A DNA stretch of 64,000 nt from Toxorhynchites rutilus septentrionalis. Taxonomy: Eukaryota > Arthropoda > Insecta > Diptera > Culicidae. Numbering within the stretch: position 1 is the first letter of the stretch; each line of letters begins with the position of its first letter. The stretch is from NCBI RefSeq assembly GCF_029784135.1, contig NC_073745.1, positions 239,168,191-239,232,190 on the forward strand. Reading direction: 5' to 3'. Position numbers and translations under genes: made by a program. Below, piece after piece: positions 59,201-64,000 of this stretch. Under the pieces are notes generated by a model, which saw nothing but the letters and a program-made list of their open reading frames with translations, did no database searches and was not told the DNA's origin.

Positions 59201-62200
59201 GAAACAAAAGACAAATAAGCTTTCCGCATACCTTGCCACATACACGGCCCAGACCGAGATAGATATTGTTCTCATTCATGCGCTCCTTTTGTACCCTTAG
59301 AAAACGCTTTCCGACTCCATTATATAATCAGGTGCAATATTATTACGTATTTGCTGAACAGCTGCCGAAGCATCATTAGCCATGTGGATAGCGTGGTTGT
59401 GTGAAATAGCTTTGCATTCCAGCCGGCCTTGGTTCGATCCCCATTGACGTCGTATGGACTTTTTTTGGCACAATCAAAATGAAATGAGAAAAGTAAACAG
59501 AAAGAGATGTCTGCTCGCATACATACAAACCATTTTTAAGCTTTTAAAAAAGTTCATTATTTGCGCATTTGACTCTCTAGCACACGGAATGGCATCATTT
59601 CTGCCAAAGATGAAATGTTTTCTGACAACGCTTGTTTGGGTGTAGGTTGTTCCACAGATCATCTAACGATTCCGCTACATACTCAAAATGTTTCGCTTCC
59701 AATTTCGGATTGTTTTGAGTTTTTCATCCAAGTGAGATTCATAATCATCATGCGAAAGTATTAATCCTTCTAACTTCTAGAAAAAATAGCCTTCCGACGT
59801 TCAACTCGGTTGAAAACCATGCGTTCTGGACCATTTGTAAAAAAAGAATATTGGATCAAGATTCAATTGATTAAAATGATGAAAATATATATCTATGACC
59901 TTTTTAAAACGAGCGTTCTCGTCTGGTCCTTCATCCACATTAATTATGATTACTGGGTTAATAAATCTTCGATATCGAATAATATCGAATTCAGGGAGCT
60001 CGCCACCTTTTTTTAAAATAGAACCCATGAATTTGAAGAATAGTGCCTTCCTGAACAAACTGCAACGTACGTTGGACTGTATCCAGCTGATTCAGAATGA
60101 CCAAAGTGCCCTAGCTTCTTTCTGCACCTGTGATAACCGATGGAATAACCTTATGTGTAACAGCCAAGAAAAATAATGATCTGGAAAATTACGCGATATT
60201 CGAGATGCATTAATCGGTGCCTGCCTATTGACCGCGGTTTAGCCCATTACAACACGTGCTTTATCATCTTGACTCAGGAAACACAACACATTCGGCCCCA
60301 AATCGAAGCTATCTACTCAAGCATATAGGGGCGCTGAATTTATTTAGGAATAAAAATTGAATTTTGTTACGTAACGAGCACGCTTAAAGTCCCTCCCCCC
60401 CCCCCTATGTCACATTAAGTAACAAAACCTTTATAATGAACGGTAAATTCAACGGGGCCGATTAGAAGATCAATCAATGAACAGTTCTGCGATTGGGCCC
60501 ATGAACTTGCGTTTAGTAAAAAACGTGAATGTTTGAAGGTATTGATAACAAAAATCAAATTTTGGGCGGGACAAAGTTTGCCGGGTCAGCTAGTACCATA
60601 TAATTGTTCAAGAGTCAGAAACCGTGAAAAGTCAAGTGTTGTCATGTAACAAGAGTATTGAACTGGCAACAAGTGAATTTAACTATAAAATATTCTCCAT
60701 AAGCTAAAAAATATTCTCCAAATGAGTCTTGTAGGAAATATCCTCAATTTTACTTTGATATCGTTTACTTTTTGTAAATCGTGTGATGTATACATGAAAA
60801 CGAGAAAAAACCCTGTTTGAAGTGAGTCAAAACGTTGTCACGTCATGCTGGAACGGGTCAAGGGTTTGCTATAATACTTTCATGAGTGTATAATTTTGAA
60901 TTATTTTGTAATTTTAAGATATTGCGTTTTGTAGCCAATGTCTAACTTTCATTTTCGTTTCTTTCCAGTGCAAGAACCTCATGCTGGTGGAGCATCTACC
61001 GGGCGAACCGACCAGCTTCAACGTGATCCCGTACAACAATCCGAAGGGTCAGATCAAGCTGACGGCACGCACCCGAGACCAGAAGCGACTCTGGGCCCAA
61101 GCAATCAAGCAGGCAATGCTTGAGCATTTCGACATTCCGAAACGAGCGAAGGAACTGGTGCTGCAGCTTGGTGATGAAGATGGTAAACGTTTTCTCTGCT
61201 TTTCAACCTCGAATTAATACTAATGCTATCACTCAATTTTTGTCCAGATCGAATCACCGACAAAAACGCCAGCTGGAAATGGCCTACCCATCATCCCTCC
61301 ACCCCGGATTATCTCCAGCGGCGGCAGCAGTTCCGACGTAGCGAAATGCGAATGCGTTCGAAGAAGATGCGAAATAACACGGCCAGCAGCATCTCGCTGG
61401 ACGGCATCTCCCCGAAGGACATCAAACAGCCAACGTTTCAGTCGTATTCCAAGTCTCTCGAGCAGCCCGACGTGGGCGGTGATGTCCAAGAACAACCACA
61501 GCCGAAGCAGCAGACGGAGTGCAAGTGTGACGCCGTGAAAAAAGAGCTGCAGCAGGAGCAGATTAAAAACCGAAGTCGATCGGAAACGAGACTTCCCGTG
61601 GAGAAGAAAGGTTTGAAGCTGAGTGATGAGGAGATTTTCTCGAAAGCCATGCATGAGCGGTGTCGCTTCGCGACTCAAGGTCGGAAGAAGACGAAGGATA
61701 GCTTGGTGGATATAAAGTCGTATGATTCGACGACGATTCCCAAACGAATAGCGAACATGCGGAAGACCAGATCCAAAACGTTAACGGGTAATTCAACGTT
61801 CTACACGGATCTGGGACTCGGGGAGACCACCGATAGCATGATGGAGTTGAAGATTACCGAGTCAACCGATAACTTGAACCAAGAGGGGGGAACTGTGGAT
61901 GGAATGAATAACAGTGAGAATGCGTGCAAGGAGACAGAAGATGAAAATGGAAACGCTAAGAAAGATTCTGAAATAATTTCGCAGCTTGTCCTGGAGAAAA
62001 ATGAATTTAGGAAGCTGAACAAGTCACCAAAGAAAAAATCTTTTGATTCGATGCGATCGTTGTCGTGTCCCAGCCATGATGAGGATGCCGCTGGGGAATG
62101 TCAGAAAGAGGAAAACATTCCTCAGCCTCCAAGTACGGCACCTCCTGAGGAGGAAGATGCAGAAGAAGAATTTCGGAAAGTTATAGAATTGAATAAGGCA

Positions 62201-63373
62201 TCGGTGGATTTGTTGAAGAGATTGAGTGGAATTCAACAAGATTTCCCCACATCTGAGCCAATCTATGAATCGTTGCTGCGAAATGTTCACGTTCCGTATA
62301 AATACGCTCCCCCGCTAACCAGATCTGTGTCACAACAATACGGGAAAGCGCTGGAATTGCTGACAGCAAATACCTCTACTAAGAAGTCCCGCCCGGATTC
62401 AGATTATGTGACCCTAGCCTACTCTGAGAATGGTTTGGTCAACATCGACGGTCACTGCGTTGTGCCAAAATCGACAATAGCCCAATTGCGAAACAGTGAT
62501 ACCAACATCAATTACCATAATCCTTGTCGTAAGGAGGAACCGGAAACGGTGCATGAAACTCGCTCCGAGACCGTTAGCCTCGCTTGTGAAGATTCCTTGA
62601 AGCCACTGGATCGCCAGAGATGTCTCAGTGTCAAGTCACCAAAGAACCTGCTCCAAAGATTCATAAGTCTCCATTCGTCGCCAACATCAACGGGAAGTTG
62701 CGACAGTAATCTTAACCAGCGGAAGATATCACTCCCAGACGACTTGGCACCAATATACAAGCAGGGCAGCCTCGATCTGGGTTCTCGCATTGCCAATCTG
62801 GATTACGCTGATCCGCGAACGCTGTTCCCTCAGCCTCAGGAGTTGTCTGTGGTGCCCCACCATCCAAACATTCTCATCAATCGTGCCTCTATGAAAACGA
62901 TATCGGCTGACCTGGAACAGCGCGATTCCATTTTCTCCCTAACTTCCTCCAACGACAGTGTCTGTGGACCATCGAACGAAGCGGAGGACGATCTGAGTGG
63001 TTTCTACGAGAAATCCGTCGAGGAATGTTTGGAAAATGATGACTTCCGAGATTCTGCGGTATACAGTGGCGATGACAACGACCGTCGGCCGGACCTGGAT
63101 GACCAGGTTGTGTACGAAACGATCGGAGAATTTGGCAAGTACAGGCTGTCCAAGCCTCTGTCGCAGCTCATTCGATCCTCGTCATCCGCTTCCAGTAGCT
63201 CCGGTGGGCCACCACCGATTCCGGCCAAACCGGCTCACCTCGAGCAGCGGAGGATGATGCAATTGAAGGCCACCAAACTGCCGGCGGCGGAACAACCACC
63301 CAAGGTGGATTCGGAACCTTTCGCGCCGGCCCCGAAAGGATGGGTTCTACAGCAAGTGAAAAGATTTCAGTGA
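27818..63373 (+). CDS. RhoGEF, PLEKHG1/2/3-like (whole visible coding region, six exons)
   Basis: The exons 27818-29240, 47576-47770, 47840-48005, 48471-48767, 60969-61182 and 61248-63373 join in frame to about 1,473 residues plus stop. Order: Ser/Thr-rich region (1-449), DH domain (about 450-632), PH domain (about 640-745), long polar tail with a PPPIPAKP SH3-type motif. DH domains exchange GDP for GTP on Rho-family GTPases; the adjacent PH domain tunes this and membrane contact. The DH signature 'SYLLKPVQRILKYHLLL' is nearly identical to vertebrate PLEKHG proteins. The probable fly counterpart is CG42674, by memory of the family. The 5' exon(s) are not identified. Introns of 18.3 and 12.2 kb are filled with mobile elements. 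Confidence 0.88.
29475..29680 (+). repeat. Satellite-like repeat, left piece before the I element
   Basis: Contains 'atgcacaatggttcagg', 'gacaaaaactgtcttcgaca' and 'gatgaaataaaaattc'. It continues at 35405 on the other side of the I-clade LINE. The last 12 bases (29669-29680) are the left target-site duplication. Confidence 0.75.
30027..33711 (-). pseudogene. I-element ORF2: endonuclease, reverse transcriptase, RNase H (frameshifted)
   Basis: Order on the minus strand: APE-type endonuclease ('FQWNCRSLIPK', 'LILGDFNSHGTAWGE', 'GSDHLPIKI'), reverse transcriptase with 'QYGFRRGKGTND', 'GVPQGSCLSPLLYNFY' and active site 'QLADDG', then RNase H ('YFTDGS', 'ELAAIYWAL', 'VTDSHSS', 'ERADSLAK') and a Cys/His tail 'CVCGQGYHDVEHVVWSC'. 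Single-base shifts occur near 33577 (endonuclease), 32405 (endonuclease-RT linker) and 30845 (RNase H). Each domain is otherwise readable, so decay is recent. Confidence 0.88.
33701..34901 (-). pseudogene. I-element ORF1 (Gag-like), internally deleted
   Basis: Starts at 34901 in a polar, Ser-rich N-terminus, including 'SSSSSSSSSSSS'. Near 34540 the frame changes where the middle of the protein (over 100 residues, by comparison with the other copy and the family) is missing. The remainder has CCHC knuckles 'CNKCKSVGHTSDYC', a damaged second one 'CATRGEQHEGKSC' (second Cys lost) and 'CPYCGGSPHALSAC', then 'RSLKERSKRTFAEIL'. The product would bind element RNA. The stop overlaps the ORF2 start by 11 bp. 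Confidence 0.85.
35393..36075 (+). repeat. Satellite-like repeat, tandem units of ~510 bp
   Basis: Resumes the repeat of 29475-29680 after the I element. The phrase 'agaacaaagtt...ctatctttgaaata' near 35434 recurs near 35943, giving a unit of about 510 bp. 'gcatctgaaagagcatactt' at 35725 is found inverted near 39820. The ORF 35524-35889 is repeat translation. It is cut at about 36075 by the CR1/L2-group LINE and continues at 39640-39745. Confidence 0.75.
36159..38818 (-). pseudogene. CR1/L2-group ORF2: endonuclease and reverse transcriptase
   Basis: The endonuclease part reads 'FICVVYIPPDRVND', 'LTILGDFNLRDVRW' and 'HHPPLLVSID'. The reverse transcriptase carries 'LSAAFDKMNHDIAL', 'SGVPQGSHLGPFQFLLYMND' and active site 'SSYADDLKLY'. 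The frame shifts once between them (about 37670-37750). The N-terminal endonuclease start 'LLYYQNLGGI' is in another frame at about 38950 and is followed directly by sequence that belongs some 25-30 residues further on, so a small deletion removed part of the endonuclease. Not functional as it stands. Confidence 0.85.
38932..39572 (-). pseudogene. N-terminal region of the CR1/L2-group element with tandem peptide duplication
   Basis: Two overlapping minus-strand frames, 39572-39096 and 39240-38932, encode the same peptide theme twice about 329 bp apart. Shared features are 'RPGP' (39476 and 39147), then 'QPxLxGKY', then 'DAxxNCS'. The second unit runs straight into the endonuclease start. An indel between the units places them in different frames. 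The role is unknown; it may be an ORF1-like or leader region. Confidence 0.6.
39640..40446. repeat. Satellite-like repeat, head-to-head inverted
   Basis: 39640-39745 continues the + orientation copy interrupted by the LINE. At about 39750 the orientation flips, and 39750-40385 is the inverse of 35890-35405 plus 29680-29475. The ORF 39745-39930 is repeat translation. Confidence 0.7.
40461..40936 (-). mobile_element. Full-length tRNA-derived SINE (Feilai-like) with target duplication
   Basis: Flanked by 14-bp duplications with one mismatch (40447-40460 'cgtaaatatcattt', 40937-40950 'cgtaaatatcactt'). On the minus strand it starts 'ggggtctccgcagccacatt', with A box 'cagccacattggttgcg' and B box 'aagttcaaaactc', then a body. 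It ends with hairpin GGCTC...GAGCC (40511-40481) and 'taaaataaataaatggg'. 476 bp. A 5'-truncated relative lies at 10035-10310. Feilai is the known tRNA-related SINE of Aedes; the family name is from memory and unverified. Confidence 0.8.
40951..41629. other. AT-rich stretch, no gene seen
   Basis: The ORF 41142-41423 is low-complexity with no domain. No repeat end or RNA gene is recognised. Confidence 0.45.
41630..42100 (+). pseudogene. Decayed mariner transposase fragment (HTH half)
   Basis: Broken frames read 'NASQAADIVNG...GVDTVTT', 'VDKITEKIEADRHDISRSIA', 'IDHKTVLNHLRKDEFTKKLG' and, further on, 'FLNG..SLG.KNGPH', in the order of a mariner N-terminus up to the first catalytic block (GDEKW). 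It matches the better-kept mariner at 57881-59156. No TIRs are seen and the C-terminal half is absent; sequence changes abruptly at about 42165. Confidence 0.75.
42907..43206 (-). CDS. Hypothetical 99-residue basic protein inside the inverted-repeat unit
   Basis: ATG at 43206-43204, stop TAA at 42909-42907. The N-terminus 'MSKKKRDAGSSPAKNERIAR' is strongly basic and could act as a nuclear signal. Beyond about residue 80 another frame is also coding-like ('LDKLISEFASMGVTAEYKL'), which suggests a frameshift and a longer ancestral protein, perhaps a mobile-element ORF. No family recognised. A TATA/Inr pair lies about 180 bp upstream. An in-frame upstream ATG at 43311 extends the frame, but its added residues look like 5' UTR. 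Confidence 0.4.
   Translation of the reverse strand: MSKKKRDAGSSPAKNERIARGNKISRQASSKDAHDIGAVKSARAEPNLRKCGTASNNSKVGDFGASVENVNAFTQAATKGNCSRQTHQRIRIDGCYSRV
43385..43418 (-). promoter_or_regulatory. TATA + initiator-like promoter for the 99-residue ORF
   Basis: On the minus strand TATAAA lies at 43418-43413 and an initiator-like TTCATTC has its A at 43385, 33 bp downstream. The ORF start at 43206 would give a leader of about 180 nt. In the other arm (about 46357) the TATA is degraded (AATATCAA). Confidence 0.4.
43862..44038 (+). repeat. GC-rich direct repeat, unit 1
   Basis: About 175 bp that recurs at 45503-45672 in the same orientation. Shared phrases are 'gggcaatcggtagaacacag', 'gagaccgccgcctccgacgg' and 'ggcggcttggtgccgtct'. 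It contains the hairpin-forming 'ccgcctccgacggcg'. It stands out from its AT-rich surroundings. The frame across it is open in both copies but has no recognised domain. Confidence 0.75.
45003..46085. repeat. ACCCGAATG minisatellite arms in inverted orientation
   Basis: From 45030 to 45240 there are about ten imperfect 18-bp units of the form 'acccgaatgtaacat'. The inverse ('attcgggta', 'ttacattcgggt') recurs at 45988-46070. Outside these, 'gtcacatttacccgaaaccc' (45019) and 'atgggtcacaacctg' (46074) also pair. The arms bracket GC-rich unit 2, suggesting a foldback-type element. Confidence 0.6.
45503..45672 (+). repeat. GC-rich direct repeat, unit 2
   Basis: Second copy of 43862-44038, about 1.64 kb downstream, roughly 85-90 percent similar by eye. 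Here the hairpin is perfect: 'ccgccgcctccgacggcgg'. Confidence 0.75.
47171..47400 (-). repeat. Minisatellite-bearing repeat, copy 1
   Basis: On the minus strand it has 'tctgtgttggggaaacacat', 'gtgggaacaaaaat' and a unit start 'gcaaagc', as in 54335-54660 and 55455-55650. It continues the right arm of the inverted-repeat unit and ends less than 180 bp before RhoGEF exon B. Confidence 0.6.
47576..47770 (+). CDS. RhoGEF exon B: DH domain, middle
   Basis: Acceptor 'tttcctcattag' ends at 47575; donor 'gtaagt' starts at 47771. The 195-nt exon enters and leaves in phase 2. It codes for DH helices with 'DELEILFSNIQEIWEFNTRL' and 'CFIDLHQDFHCYTTY', matching the CR2 part of PLEKHG DH domains (family pattern CFVERSQEFxIYTxYC). 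It sits 18.3 kb downstream of exon A, across a mobile-element-filled intron. Confidence 0.9.
47840..48005 (+). CDS. RhoGEF exon C: DH domain CR3
   Basis: Acceptor 'tcctccccaaag' ends at 47839; donor 'gtaagt' starts at 48006. The intron before it is only 69 bp. It encodes 'TRYPEAIALLTSLLQA' and the diagnostic CR3 helix 'LGSYLLKPVQRILKYHLLLD', the surface that contacts the GTPase switch regions in DH structures. Ends in phase 0. No substitutions at the conserved K-P-Q-R-Y positions, so exchange activity is plausible. Confidence 0.93.
48471..48767 (+). CDS. RhoGEF exon D: end of DH and first half of PH domain
   Basis: Acceptor 'gctcgatgtgtag' ends at 48470; donor 'gtgagt' starts at 48768; phase 0 at both sides, 99 codons. 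Encodes the last DH helix ('AHELMKNVAHNIDQVKKKLE'), a linker 'GWLGPDLSVLGELRQEG' matching the PLEKHG pattern WxGPDL..GEL, and PH strands 'RVLLLFQTMLIITKPKED'. Confidence 0.92.
49369..52676 (-). pseudogene. I-element ORF2 with a ~386-bp deletion and one homopolymer frameshift
   Basis: The endonuclease frame 52676-51558 has 'IQWNCRSIIPKLDQ', 'LILGDLNSHGTAWG' (the usual GDFN is GDLN) and 'GSDHLPIIL'. At about 51605 it joins the RT out of frame; relative to the first copy 32261-32646 is missing. The RT frame 51631-50936 has 'QFGFRRGKGTND', 'GLPQGSCLSPLLYSFY' and 'QLADDG'. A T7 run (50946-50940; T6 in the first copy) shifts the frame. The last frame, 50877-49369, holds the RT thumb, a full RNase H ('FFTDGSFINGSTGFGIF', 'ELGAIYYAL', 'LSDSLSS', 'EKADSLAK') and a Cys/His tail. 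Confidence 0.88.
52669..53688 (-). pseudogene. I-element ORF1 (Gag-like), N-terminus missing
   Basis: An open frame of 339 residues begins at 'MEYRVYVRCC', which in this family is an internal position, so the Met is not the original start. Three intact CCHC knuckles follow: 'CNKCMQLGHTAAYC', 'CADCGESHDGTSC' and 'CLHCDEAPHDLSQC'. Then 'RSLKERSKRTYAEML' and a Pro/Ser-rich tail. Its stop overlaps the ORF2 start by 8 bp, as in the other copy, pointing to coupled translation. Confidence 0.85.
53900..54660 (+). repeat. Minisatellite-bearing repeat, copy 2
   Basis: Begins with 'acgacaccgaccgca'-like sequence related to 42190 and 47150 (here 'acgacacgaccgcat', 53934). Then come three tandem units of about 90-100 bp at 54335-54600. 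Each has 'gcaaagcggattc', a CACATTGATT-like stretch, 'gtccgtgttagggaaacaca' and 'aaatacccccgactt'. It ends 'aacttggcagttagggcgt'. Confidence 0.65.
54661..55439. other. Repeat debris, no gene
   Basis: Holds the palindrome 'gacgtagttctacgtc' (54882-54897) and 'gacgggtgggtaatgtcatg' (55231-55250), which recurs as 'gacgggtgggtaatgtcggg' near 56586. No coding sequence is supported. Confidence 0.5.
55440..55650 (+). repeat. Minisatellite-bearing repeat, copy 3
   Basis: Two tandem units related to 54335-54600, ending with the same 'aacttggcagttagggcgt' and 'agataacgcttgacatttt'. The copy is about 1 kb from copy 2 and in the same orientation. Confidence 0.65.
55937..56400 (-). pseudogene. Decayed mariner HTH fragment
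   Basis: Minus-strand frames read 'VLLHHLNMKKKSCGKS', 'VEVYGDHVPTERTVW' (other frame), 'FARFKSDNFDLEDEERSGTP' and 'LEALLDQDPSQTQQEIADTL'. In order they are the two helix-turn-helix motifs of a mariner transposase. At least two frameshifts; the catalytic domain and TIRs are missing. A different subfamily from the mariner at 57881-59156. Confidence 0.75.
56401..57496. other. Intronic sequence, no gene seen
   Basis: Short ORFs only, including 57132-57335 (+) without a domain. The repeat phrase 'gacgggtgggtaatgtc' lies near 56586. Confidence 0.5.
57497..57512 (-). terminator. Histone 3' end stem-loop
   Basis: The minus strand reads GGCGCTTTTCAGCGCC: a six-base-pair stem with a TTTC loop, the processing signal bound by SLBP in replication-dependent histone mRNAs. 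The downstream AGAGAAGAG resembles the U7 snRNA-binding histone downstream element. Confidence 0.75.
57497..57790 (-). pseudogene. Histone H2A pseudogene (C-terminal half)
   Basis: On the minus strand the residues 'IYLIAVIE' (about 57752-57729), then 'AALVL', a stop (GAG to TAG), and 'LACKAAHDNNKTR' down to about 57660 match the H2A core (VYLAAVMEYLAAEVLELAG, AARDNKKTR). A degraded stretch follows, then a Lys/Arg-rich remnant of the H2A tail near 57570. The 3' UTR-like part ends in a perfect histone stem-loop at 57512-57497, with a purine-rich 'agagaagag' 15 nt beyond (57482-57474), as in replication-dependent histone genes. A stop, a frameshift and missing N-terminal half make it non-functional. 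Weak homology may extend to 57790. Confidence 0.72.
57881..59156 (+). mobile_element. mariner transposon, nearly intact
   Basis: Inverted repeats 'tgtcaaaaaagtcctgcggt' at 57883 onward and inverted up to 59154, about 24 bp each, with TA dinucleotides just outside. Total about 1.27 kb, the normal mariner length. It encodes one transposase frame with two stops. It abuts the tRNA-like repeat starting at 59160. Confidence 0.9.
58058..59083 (+). pseudogene. mariner transposase (DD34D), two in-frame stops
   Basis: The frame from ATG 58058 to TAA 59083 would give 341 residues, the usual mariner length. The HTH region ('GKNASQAANKICAVYG', 'TVINHLKKLGF') is followed by the catalytic blocks: 'VTGDEKWVTYDN' (first D), 'VFHQDNARPHTS' (second D) and 'HPPYSPDLAPSDYHLF' (third D), all present. 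TGA at codon 9 (58082-58084, from CGA) and TAG at 58847-58849 (from the conserved Trp codon in LGW) are both single transitions. No frameshifts. Closest in pattern to mauritiana/cecropia-type mariners; a young inactivated copy. Confidence 0.9.
59160..59650 (+). repeat. tRNA-like SINE-type repeat, copy 2
   Basis: Inverted relative to 8590-9055. The + strand carries an A-box-like 'tagcgtggttgtgtg' (near 59391) and a perfect B box 'ggttcgatcc' (59431-59440), spaced about 40 bp as in tRNA genes. Downstream 'agatgtctgctcgcatacat' is shared with the other copy. The mariner sits exactly at its left edge. Confidence 0.6.
59665..60178 (-). pseudogene. Decayed transposase-like ORF of a repeated family
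   Basis: Minus-strand reading, frame changing at A-runs: 'VTHKVIPSVITGAERS' (about 60170), 'DTVQRTLQFVQEGTI', then 'ELPEFDIIRYRRFINPVI' and 'INVDEGPDENARFKKV' (within 60058-59801), then 'VFNRVERR' and 'LILSHDDYESHLDEKLK' (about 59800-59680). The pattern D-G-G-P-D-E-N near a hydrophobic strand, and later NRVERR, is one I recall from widespread uncharacterised repeat-encoded proteins of arthropods and other animals. A DDE-type nuclease core is possible but unproven. Several frameshifts and stops. Confidence 0.5.
60433..60594 (-). repeat. mini-me-like repeat fragment (5' end)
   Basis: On the minus strand it begins 'ctagctgacccggcaaactt' at 60594 and runs through 'ggacccat'-like and 'gatcaatcaatgaacagttc' sequence, as in copies B-D, then stops at about 60433. 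It lies in the last long intron, about 375 bp before exon E. Confidence 0.75.
60969..61182 (+). CDS. RhoGEF exon E: second half of PH domain
   Basis: Acceptor 'cgtttctttccag' ends at 60968; the donor starts at 61183 ('gtaaac'). Begins in phase 0, ends in phase 1. Encodes 'CKNLMLVEHLPGEPTSFNVI', then PH strands and the C-terminal PH helix with its conserved Trp: 'RLWAQAIKQAMLEHF'. The preceding 12.2-kb intron holds an I-clade LINE, a mariner and a histone pseudogene. Confidence 0.9.
61248..63373 (+). CDS. RhoGEF exon F: C-terminal tail and stop
   Basis: Acceptor 'caatttttgtccag' ends at 61247; TGA stop at 63371-63373. 708 residues. It opens with 'NASWKWP' and an Arg/Lys-rich patch 'RRSEMRMRSKKMR'. 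Then come acidic and Ser-rich segments, a short helical, Glu-rich stretch ('EEDAEEEFRKVIELNKASVD'), and 'SSGGPPPIPAKPAHLE' near the end, an SH3-ligand type motif. No transmembrane segment. Long, poorly conserved tails after the PH domain are usual in this family; its function cannot be read from sequence. Confidence 0.9.
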
Positions 63374-64000
63374 GAAGAGACTGATGAAAGTGCCTTCCCC
63401 TTTACTTCCAAAATAGGGGTGTTTTTAGTATTGTAACAGTTTTAACCAAAAACAAATCGGAAAAGTGCGAGTCTATGTGAATGTATGTGGATGCACGTTT
63501 TACATGTTTTAATGATAAAACTCAAGAAACAAAAATTAGTGGCAATCAAGGGACGGTTCCTTGTCCCTATAAAAAAATACGGTTTTCACGAGAACCATAA
63601 CTGTATTTATTTCTCATAATAGTTCTATATTTTCCATAATAGCAAACAAATCTGCGATTAAGTTAATGAGATGCAGCAATGAACCGAGTTTCGCCCTCGA
63701 CAATGATGGGGCATGTCTTTTTCGGGCAGTCGAATTTCTCCGCGCGCCATATTCACAAACAATAGATTTCGATTATTATTATTATTAGTAATTTTGTAAT
63801 GTATTGGCAACCAGAGGTGCCTAATTTTATTCGTTTACTTAGCTGCAATTATTTTGTTTATCTACTGTTAAATAGATGGTAACAGATTATTTCGAAAGAA
63901 TTTAAAACGACGATGTTGTTATTCGAGAGAAATCCCTTTGCGTCAGCCTTTGAAATTGATTCAAATCGATCCCCTTCCTTACTCAATTATTGTTGTTTGA
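63374..64000 (+). other. 3' untranslated region of the RhoGEF gene (presumed)
   Basis: Follows the stop codon directly. I find no canonical AATAAA up to the window end, so the polyadenylation site is probably outside or uses a variant. No further ORF is supported. Confidence 0.5.

Noticed and set aside
59375..59450. Functional tRNA gene
   Set aside because: A and B boxes are present but I cannot form a 7-bp acceptor stem or a clear anticodon arm; the segment is part of a dispersed repeat.

Overview
This window looks like nuclear DNA of a culicine mosquito (Aedes-like). It is AT-rich, has one multi-exon gene with introns of up to 18 kb, and is filled with I-clade and CR1/L2-group retrotransposons, tRNA-derived SINEs, mariner and piggyBac-type elements, MITEs and satellite-like repeats. 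The species is inferred from style; no species-diagnostic gene is present.

The only host gene I can support is on the + strand. It is a RhoGEF of the PLEKHG1/2/3 group, with six coding exons: 27818-29240, 47576-47770, 47840-48005, 48471-48767, 60969-61182 and 61248-63373. All junctions have GT/AG sites and compatible phases. The visible product is about 1,473 residues: a low-complexity N-terminal region, a DH domain (about 450-632), a PH domain (about 640-745), and a long C-terminal tail with a proline-rich SH3-type motif, ending at the stop at 63371-63373. The 5' exon(s) upstream of 27818 were not found. The relatively unique, GC-richer stretches at 3.1-4.3 kb and 15.7-17.8 kb are candidates for promoter or non-coding exon sequence.

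Region 1-27.8 kb is repeats. It has at least five mini-me-like elements carrying the (GACA)n and (TA)n signature, several split by later insertions. It also has a 381-bp MITE, a TIR element with 400-bp tandem units, a mariner deletion derivative, a TTAA-flanked piggyBac-type MITE, a 2.2-kb foldback element rich in a YY1/Pho-like motif, a TIR element containing a TATA/Inr promoter, and a decayed unknown ORF. A SINE with a tRNA head and an I-element-like tail sits at 26721-27048.

The 18.3-kb intron (29241-47575) holds an I-clade LINE flanked by a 12-bp target duplication (29681-35392) and a CR1/L2-group LINE (36076-39640), both inserted into the same satellite block. It also holds a 476-bp SINE with a target duplication (40461-40936), a mariner relic, and a 5-kb mosaic inverted-repeat unit (42165-47170). 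That unit has its own small ORF and promoter-like signals.

The 12.2-kb intron (48768-60968) holds a second, internally deleted I-clade LINE and minisatellite-bearing repeats. It also holds a mariner HTH fragment, a histone H2A pseudogene ending in a perfect histone 3' stem-loop, a mariner with two internal stops, a repeat with tRNA promoter boxes, and a decayed transposase-like ORF.

The genes do not form an operon or pathway. The main biological story is retroelement nesting inside the introns of a Rho regulator, and 3'-end sharing between I-clade LINEs and the SINEs they probably mobilise.
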